A stretch of DNA of 20,349 nt from an uncultured Mollicutes bacterium (GTDB lineage Bacteria > Bacillota_I > Bacilli_A > RF39 > UBA660), in the NCBI GenBank assembly GCA_900550145.1, contig URRF01000020.1, positions 1-20,349 of the forward strand. Direction: 5' to 3'. Below the pieces are notes generated by a model that made no database searches, was not told where the DNA came from, and saw nothing but the letters and a program-made list of their open reading frames with translations. Every line of letters starts with the position of its first letter. Within the stretch, counting starts at the first letter, position 1. Position numbers and translations under genes: made by a program. Shown here in pieces: positions 14,505-20,349 of this stretch.

Positions 14505-17500
14505 TTAAAATAAACTCAATTGACTTGTTTCAGGCATATCCTTAAATATACCCATAACTCTCATTTTATCTATTAAAGTTTGAGATACTTTTGCCCTATT
14601 TTGAACATCTTCAATACTAAAGAATTCCTGCTTACTTCTTTCCTCTACTATATTCCTTGCAACTACATCACCAAGTCCATCTATTGCATTAAATGGAGGA
14701 TAAATAGATGTATCATCCTCTACCTTCCATGTAGTTGCCTCACTCTTATATAAGTCAATTGGTAAAAATTTTATTCCCCTTGCTGTTGCCTCTAATGATA
14801 CTTTTAAACTTTCTAACATACCAGTTTCCTTATTAGTTGCATCATATCCTTTATTCTGTATATCAATTATTTTGGATTTAATCGAATCATAACCAGATAT
14901 CATAAATTCAACACCAACATCAGTCGCTTTAGAAGTAAGCCAAGAAGCATAAAATACAACAGGCATATGAACTTTATACCACGCAATCCTAAATGCACTT
15001 ATTACATACGCAGCAGCATGTGCCTTAGGGAACATATATTTAATCTTTTGGCATGAATCTATATACCAATCTTCTATTCCTGCTTCTTTCATCGTTTTAA
15101 CATGTTCACTCCATCCCTCTGGATCTTTAGATGCTTTCCCTTTACGAACAAATTCCATTATCTTAAACGCTTTTATCGGTTTTACGCCATGATACATCAA
15201 ATAAACCATTATATCATCACGACAACCAATAACCTCTTTAAAAGGAACAATATTATTTTTAATAAGCTCTTGCGCATTACCTAACCATACATCAGTACCA
15301 TGTGATAATCCAGATATCTTAATAAGTTCTGCAAATGTTGTTGGTTTTGTTTCCGCAACCATACTTATTGTAAATGGTGTACCAAATTCTGGAATACCCA
15401 ATGTACCTGTTTCACAAAGTATTTGTTCATTTGTTACGCCAAGTGCTTTTGTTGATGTAAAAATACTCATAGTATCCACATCATCAAGTGGCACCTTAGT
15501 AATATCTGTTTTAGTAATATCTTGTATCATACGAAGCTGAGTAGGATCAGAATGCCCCAATATATCTAGTTTTAACACACATTGATCTATTGCATGGTAA
15601 TCAAAATGCGTTGTTCTCCAAGGCGAAGTAACATCCTCTGCTGGAAATTGAAATGGTGTAAAATCAAATACTTCCATATAATCAGGTATAACTACTATAC
15701 CCCCTGGATGTTGTCCAGTCGTTCTTTTAACACCAGTACATCCAATGGCTAATCTTTCCACTTCAGCCATTCTTTTATTTATTCCCTTCTCTTCCATATA
15801 ACCTCTTACATATCCAAAAGCAGTTTTTTCAGCCACTGTACCTATCGTACCAGCCCTATATACATTATCACTACCAAATAATACCTTTGTATATGCATGT
15901 GCAGACGCTTGATTTAAATCACTGAAATTAAGATCTATATCTGGAACCTTATCTGCATTAAATCCAAGAAATGTAGCAAATGGCATATCTTGTCCATCTT
16001 TATATAAATCACAACCACAATTAGGGCATTTCTTATTAGGTAAATCTATACCAGTAGAATACTTACTACCAAGCGGGCTACCATCTTCATCATTAAATAT
16101 ACTGCATTTACAATTAGTACACCTATAATGTGCAGGAAGTGGATTAACTTCTGTAATTCCCATCATTGTAGCAACAAATGAAGAACCAACAGAACCACGG
16201 GAACCAACTAAATAACCCTCATCATTAGAATGCTTTACTAATCTCTGTGCAATTAAATATATAGGATCAAATCCACCACCTATAATTCCACCCAATTCCT
16301 TCTTTAACTTTTTCTCTAATGATTCATCATTTAATTCTCCATCTTCTTCTGTCCATTTTTCTTTTATATTTTCTCTTAATATTGACTTAACAGAATCAAA
16401 CCCAGATATTAATATTTTATGTAACTCACTAAATACAAGCATCTCAAGTTCATCATCACTAATATCCTTATTTTCTTTTAATATATTTTCCTTAACTGCA
16501 TTATATATTGCATCTCCATACAATTCCTTAGAAATTCTTTCCTCTATATTATGAGGAAGAGGATCTCCATACCATGATAATGCTCTATCGTATACTAAAT
16601 CCGTCACAACTCTTGGACAATCCAAATAACCCTTTCCATCATCAGATTTTACCCTTGGAGAAAATGGAATTCCCTTCGTATCTATTATTACTTCTATCTC
16701 ATCTACTAAATCAACTATTTTATTAGTATTATCAATAACTATTTCACAAGCCAAATCATCACCTAAAAACTTAAAGTCATTAAGCATTTCACTAGTAGTC
16801 CTAAAATGTTGTGATGGAATGGATTTAATTTCTCTTTTACAAAGTGGATGTCTACCCCCACCAGGGACCTTCTGATTAACAATTATTTCTCTATATATCT
16901 TATCCTCTCTCTTAAAATGATGCACATCTCCAGTTGCAACTATAATTTTTCCAGCCGCCTTAGTTTCATCAATTATCTTCTTAAGATGTTCCTCTAATTC
17001 TAATTCATTCTTAAAATCACTCAAATCTATTAAATGACTATACACTTCAGGTGGTTGCACTTCTACATAATCATAAAAGTTTATTATATTACTTAACTCT
17101 TCACCACTCTTACTTCTTGCCTCTAAAAATACCTCAGATAAATAACAACCACTACCAATTAAAAGTCCATCCCTAAGTTCATTAAGCTTACTTCTCAAAA
17201 TCCTTGGTGTTTTATATAAATAAGTCGTATTTGCAAGTGATATTATCTTAAATAAATTTTTTAAACCAGCTTTATTCTTTGCTATTGCATTAAAATGATA
17301 TGTCCTACCAAATTTATATATTTCATCCTTAGGTATCAAACTATCCAAATCACTTATTTTAATTATATTTTGCATTGATAACTTTTCAATCATCTTATGA
17401 AACACTAATGCAGTTCCCTCAGCATCATAATCAGCCCTATGATGTGCATCTTCATCCCACGGAACATTATATCTTTTGACAAGCTGAGATAATCCATGTC

Positions 17501-19103
17501 TCGAATAACCCTGATCTATTATTCTAGATAATTCCAAAGTATCTATTACAGTATTCTTAAATTCCCCTAAATTATATTTCTTCATAGCCATTTCTATAAA
17601 AGAAATATCAAACTTAGCATTATGAGCAACCATTGGGTTATCACCCGTCCACTCCAAAAATCTCTTAGTTACAGTCATCTCATCATCTTTACCAGATACC
17701 ATCTCATCAGTTATACAAGTAAGTTCAGTTATTTTATCTGGTATATGTCTTTTAGGATCAATTAATTCATCAAATCGATCAATAATAGCACCATTCTTAA
17801 TCTTAACAGCACCTATTTCAATCATCTGATCAACACCACCAGCATTAAAACCAGTTGTCTCTGTATCAAATACTACAAAAGTTGAATCAAGCAAACTATC
17901 ATCAGTTGGTCTAACTACTATATTAACAGTATCATCTACCAGTGTTAACTCAACACCATAAAGGCCCTTAAAATGCTTAGTTTTATCTTCTATTTTCTTA
18001 TTATAACTATTTATAATATCATAGGCAATGGGAAATGCCTGACATCCATTATGATCTGTTATAGCAACACCCCTATATCCCATTCTTATTGCATTAGAAA
18101 CAAGTTCACATGTATGTTTTCCCAAATCAAACTTAGATACACCATCCATCTGACTCATCATAGTATGAGCATGAAGTTCCACTCTTTTTTCTAAACTATC
18201 ATCTACCATTAAAACATCCTTAGAAGGAATCTCAACTATATCCCTAGCATTTAATACTAAATCATGAGAAAAAGTATCATTCTTAGTATAACCCCTTATC
18301 TTTACCCATTTTCCAACTTTTAAAAGAGAACATAATCTAGCAAACTCACTCGCATCTTTAGAAAAAACCTTAGAATAAATACTATCAGTATTATCACTAA
18401 TCTTTAATGTTAATATCTTAAAATTACTCTTCGAAGATTCAAAAATATCAGTACCAAATATATAACACTCAACTATTACATTATTATCTTCACCAATAAT
18501 ATCTCTTATCTCATAATTTGCTTTATTATCAAAAAAAGAACCAAAAATCACATCACTCTTTACCTCGTTATTCTCTATTACTAACTCCCTAGTTTCCTCC
18601 TCTATTTGCTTTTTAATCTCATCATTAAGTTCCCTATTTATTACTATCTTCGCCTCTTCCCTAAAACCAAATTTACACAAATTACTTTCAATTTCCTCAA
18701 TAAACAATTTTAACTTGGCTTCCTCAACTACATTCAAAACCTCAATAACTATCCCATCAGAATAATAAATATTATTATCATGAAACATCTTAACAGAAAC
18801 TCCACCCATTGAATCAATAACATACTTGTAATATTCACTTAGATAATCATAATTAACTTTCCTACAATTTATATCAAAATCAACGCTAACAATTGAAGTA
18901 CCATTAACAAATACATTAGTAACTAAACTTTTAAATAACAAAAAACAAGATAGTGGCAAAGTACTATCCAAAGTCAACCTAAAAATACTTCTCTTAAGTT
19001 CCCTCTGAATTACTATTTTATCCAAAGTTCCATTATCAAAATACTTATAATACTCCATATCCAAAGATATTTTGTCAAGTAACCTCTTTAAATTATTATC
19101 CAT
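14505..19103 (-). CDS. polC: DNA polymerase III alpha subunit, PolC type
   Basis: A 1532-residue replicative polymerase with built-in proofreading exonuclease, typical of low-GC Gram-positives. In order: N-terminal domain, OB fold (about 205-290), PHP start VELHAHTMMSQMDGV (308-322), DEDDh exonuclease (Asp413 and Glu415 in FDTETTG, Asp499, His555, Asp560), and the remaining PHP part. The polymerase core follows, with zinc-binding cysteines 995, 998, 1026 and 1029 and catalytic Asp1055, Asp1057 (PDIDLNF) and Asp1180 (KLDILGHSDPT). The C-terminal QLSLF matches a sliding-clamp binding motif. It is about 95 residues longer than the B. subtilis protein, mostly from an extra block near 862-936. The ATG at 19103 has AGGTGG just upstream. 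It is its own transcription unit, with a promoter after the rmuC terminator and a terminator downstream. Confidence 0.97.
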   Translation of the reverse strand: MDNNLKRLLDKISLDMEYYKYFDNGTLDKIVIQRELKRSIFRLTLDSTLPLSCFLLFKSLVTNVFVNGTSIVSVDFDINCRKVNYDYLSEYYKYVIDSMGGVSVKMFHDNNIYYSDGIVIEVLNVVEEAKLKLFIEEIESNLCKFGFREEAKIVINRELNDEIKKQIEEETRELVIENNEVKSDVIFGSFFDNKANYEIRDIIGEDNNVIVECYIFGTDIFESSKSNFKILTLKISDNTDSIYSKVFSKDASEFARLCSLLKVGKWVKIRGYTKNDTFSHDLVLNARDIVEIPSKDVLMVDDSLEKRVELHAHTMMSQMDGVSKFDLGKHTCELVSNAIRMGYRGVAITDHNGCQAFPIAYDIINSYNKKIEDKTKHFKGLYGVELTLVDDTVNIVVRPTDDSLLDSTFVVFDTETTGFNAGGVDQMIEIGAVKIKNGAIIDRFDELIDPKRHIPDKITELTCITDEMVSGKDDEMTVTKRFLEWTGDNPMVAHNAKFDISFIEMAMKKYNLGEFKNTVIDTLELSRIIDQGYSRHGLSQLVKRYNVPWDEDAHHRADYDAEGTALVFHKMIEKLSMQNIIKISDLDSLIPKDEIYKFGRTYHFNAIAKNKAGLKNLFKIISLANTTYLYKTPRILRSKLNELRDGLLIGSGCYLSEVFLEARSKSGEELSNIINFYDYVEVQPPEVYSHLIDLSDFKNELELEEHLKKIIDETKAAGKIIVATGDVHHFKREDKIYREIIVNQKVPGGGRHPLCKREIKSIPSQHFRTTSEMLNDFKFLGDDLACEIVIDNTNKIVDLVDEIEVIIDTKGIPFSPRVKSDDGKGYLDCPRVVTDLVYDRALSWYGDPLPHNIEERISKELYGDAIYNAVKENILKENKDISDDELEMLVFSELHKILISGFDSVKSILRENIKEKWTEEDGELNDESLEKKLKKELGGIIGGGFDPIYLIAQRLVKHSNDEGYLVGSRGSVGSSFVATMMGITEVNPLPAHYRCTNCKCSIFNDEDGSPLGSKYSTGIDLPNKKCPNCGCDLYKDGQDMPFATFLGFNADKVPDIDLNFSDLNQASAHAYTKVLFGSDNVYRAGTIGTVAEKTAFGYVRGYMEEKGINKRMAEVERLAIGCTGVKRTTGQHPGGIVVIPDYMEVFDFTPFQFPAEDVTSPWRTTHFDYHAIDQCVLKLDILGHSDPTQLRMIQDITKTDITKVPLDDVDTMSIFTSTKALGVTNEQILCETGTLGIPEFGTPFTISMVAETKPTTFAELIKISGLSHGTDVWLGNAQELIKNNIVPFKEVIGCRDDIMVYLMYHGVKPIKAFKIMEFVRKGKASKDPEGWSEHVKTMKEAGIEDWYIDSCQKIKYMFPKAHAAAYVISAFRIAWYKVHMPVVFYASWLTSKATDVGVEFMISGYDSIKSKIIDIQNKGYDATNKETGMLESLKVSLEATARGIKFLPIDLYKSEATTWKVEDDTSIYPPFNAIDGLGDVVARNIVEERSKQEFFSIEDVQNRAKVSQTLIDKMRVMGIFKDMPETSQLSLF

Positions 19104-19122
19104 ACTACCACCTACTTACCTA

Positions 19123-19140
19123 CCAAATAATTATAACATA
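19123..19140 (-). promoter_or_regulatory. Predicted extended -10 promoter of polC
   Basis: TGT followed by TATAAT (19135-19130) on the minus strand. The -35 position is only a T-rich stretch that overlaps the rmuC terminator tail. The predicted leader is about 20 nt and contains GGTAGGTAAGTAGGTGG, with more than one possible anti-SD match. Confidence 0.5.
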
Positions 19141-19150
19141 ATTATTTTAA

Positions 19151-19176
19151 TAAAAAAACTTCTAAAGAAGCTTTTT
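19151..19176 (-). terminator. Rho-independent terminator of rmuC
   Basis: On the minus strand AAAAAGCTTC, a TTTA loop and GAAGTTTTTT pair with one G-T wobble, followed by further T. It starts right after the rmuC stop codon. Confidence 0.8.
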
Positions 19177-19177
19177 A

Positions 19178-20260
19178 TTAACCATTATTATCACTTTTAT
19201 TAGTTATAAACTTATCTATTTCTACCTTGTTTATAGATTCAAACTTACTTGTTATTTTTTCAGTAGTAACATTTACATCTTTAACATCTTTTGAAACTCT
19301 ATCAATACTTCTTTGTAAGGAATCCCATCTTTCTTTATATCTTGCGAATTCCAAACTTAATGCACTCAATTCTTTTTGTATTATAACTGCATATTTATCT
19401 CTTTCCATATTTTTAATTACAGTTTGAACTACTGTAAGCATAGACATTAATGTTGTAGGAGATGTAATCCATACTCTACTTTTATACGCATATTCAATTA
19501 TATCTTGGTGATATGCATTTAGTTCTGCAAATAACGCTTCTGCTGGTAAAAACATAAATGCCTGATTGGATGTAATTCCATCAATAATATATTTATTTTT
19601 TATGTCATCAATATGTTTTTTTACATCCATCTTAAACTTCTTTTCATACATTTCTCTTTCTACTTTAGAAATATCTCTGTTTACCATATTTTGATAATTT
19701 TCAAGAGGAAATTTAGAATCAATTGCAACAGTTCCAAGAGGACTTGGTGCGAATATAACTGCATCTGCTATACTTCCATTAGGAAACTTATGTTGTAAAT
19801 CATATATTTTAGTATTATTCTCTCCAAATACACTTCTTAATATATTATTTAAGTTAACTTCACCAAAAGTTCCCCTACTTTTCTTATCAGTTAAAATCCC
19901 TTGTAAAGAAACAATATCACTAGATAATGTTTCTATTTTTTTCTGTGCTTCATCTATTTTTGATAATCTTTCTAAAACAGACATAAATGTTTTATTAGTT
20001 TTCTCAAAATTCTCATCTAATCTATTATTAACTTTTTCATTTATTCTAATTAATCTTTCTTCAATCTTATCATTTAAAGCATTAAAATCCTTATTCATAT
20101 CTCTACTAAAATCTGATTTAAAATTACCTATTTCTTTAGTAATATTAGTTTCAAATCTACCTAATCTCTCAGTAATATTACCTTCATTTATATTTTTAGA
20201 TAAAGATATAATTACTAATATTATTATCAATATTAATAATCCAATAATTAAATATTCCAT
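19178..20260 (-). CDS. rmuC: DNA recombination protein RmuC family
   Basis: A 360-residue protein with an N-terminal membrane helix (about 2-20), a long coiled-coil region (about 30-125) and the RmuC domain. That domain has KKSRGTFGEVNLNNIL (about 126-141), VAIDSKFPLENY (about 178-189) and FLPAEALFAELN. RmuC proteins have a restriction-endonuclease-like core and limit rearrangements between short inverted repeats (Escherichia coli knowledge); the biochemical activity is not well defined. The ATG at 20260 has AGGAGG five bases upstream, overlapping the stop of the preceding gene, so the two are probably co-transcribed. It is followed by a terminator and then polC. No damage is visible. Confidence 0.93.
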   Translation of the reverse strand: MEYLIIGLLILIIILVIISLSKNINEGNITERLGRFETNITKEIGNFKSDFSRDMNKDFNALNDKIEERLIRINEKVNNRLDENFEKTNKTFMSVLERLSKIDEAQKKIETLSSDIVSLQGILTDKKSRGTFGEVNLNNILRSVFGENNTKIYDLQHKFPNGSIADAVIFAPSPLGTVAIDSKFPLENYQNMVNRDISKVEREMYEKKFKMDVKKHIDDIKNKYIIDGITSNQAFMFLPAEALFAELNAYHQDIIEYAYKSRVWITSPTTLMSMLTVVQTVIKNMERDKYAVIIQKELSALSLEFARYKERWDSLQRSIDRVSKDVKDVNVTTEKITSKFESINKVEIDKFITNKSDNNG

Positions 20261-20268
20261 AACTCCTC

Positions 20269-20349
20269 CTATAAACTAAGTTCATATGGGTCAGTACTTG
20301 TTCCATTACCACTCTCTATTAAGACATTAGATTTTAGATAGATTGAGGG
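20269..20349 (-). CDS. C-terminal end of a probable secreted or surface protein (partial)
   Basis: An open frame enters from the window edge and codes for 26 residues before TAG. They include YLKSNVLIESGNGTSTDPYE. This ending resembles the C-termini of secreted repeat or pseudopilin-like surface proteins seen in gut Bacillota, which often read YLKS...SGxGTxxxPY; this is recall, not alignment. The stop overlaps the AGGAGG of rmuC, so the gene is probably upstream in the same unit. Nothing can be said of its main domains. Confidence 0.5.
   Translation of the reverse strand, partial: PSIYLKSNVLIESGNGTSTDPYELSL

Noticed and set aside
1..20349. UGA read as tryptophan (Mycoplasma-type code)
   Set aside because: TGG encodes Trp throughout, and TGA ends parE and arcA where the proteins should end.
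1..20349. CRISPR array, insertion sequence, tRNA or riboswitch
   Set aside because: No regularly spaced repeats, transposase-like frame, cloverleaf or conserved leader motif was seen, and intergenic regions are mostly under 110 bases.

Overview
The window is AT-rich chromosomal DNA from a low-GC Gram-positive bacterium (Bacillota). The signs are a PolC-type replicative polymerase, a Gram-positive ParE, a SpoVIF-like protein, strong AGGAGG-type ribosome binding sites and lipoprotein-style secretion. Trp is encoded by TGG and TGA acts as a stop (arcA, parE), so the code is standard and this is not a UGA-Trp Mollicute. An uncultured gut-type Bacilli/Erysipelotrichia-like or RF39-like lineage would fit, but that placement is inference. 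All genes but one lie on the minus strand, so the window is best read from right to left.

Read in transcription order: (1) 20349-14505: the tail of a probable surface protein, rmuC, a terminator, then polC with its own promoter and terminator. (2) 14276-14425: a lone plus-strand gene for a 49-residue membrane protein, divergent from an unrecognised 144-residue ORF (14182-13748). (3) der (EngA GTPase), then spoVIF, each with a promoter and a terminator. (4) 11981-6058: one arginine-catabolism transcription unit containing substrate-binding lipoprotein, permease, ATPase, arcA, arcB and a YfcC/ArcD-like antiporter, ending in a terminator. The ABC system would bring in arginine, ArcA and ArcB would convert it to ornithine and carbamoyl phosphate, and the YfcC-type carrier could exchange ornithine for arginine. 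Carbamate kinase (arcC), which makes the ATP, is not in the window. (5) 5959-3295: parE followed directly by a membrane-anchored thioredoxin-fold protein with a CPWC motif; parC is absent here. (6) 3192-2645: a Ham1/RdgB-type NTP pyrophosphatase split by a one-base frameshift. (7) 2591-1: an acyl-CoA-ligase-like adenylate-forming enzyme and, one base after its stop, a multi-membrane-span histidine kinase cut by the window edge at its H-box.

The most unusual recurring signal is promoter geometry. At eight separate starts the predicted -10 box sits almost against the Shine-Dalgarno sequence, giving predicted leaders of only about 12-20 nt, often with an extended TGn -10. Other points of interest are the ligase/histidine-kinase pair, an extra block of about 75 residues in PolC, the arginine unit with two import routes but no arcC, and the orphan parE-thioredoxin pair. 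No rRNA, tRNA, CRISPR array, insertion sequence or riboswitch was recognised, and no gene-free stretch exceeds 300 bases.
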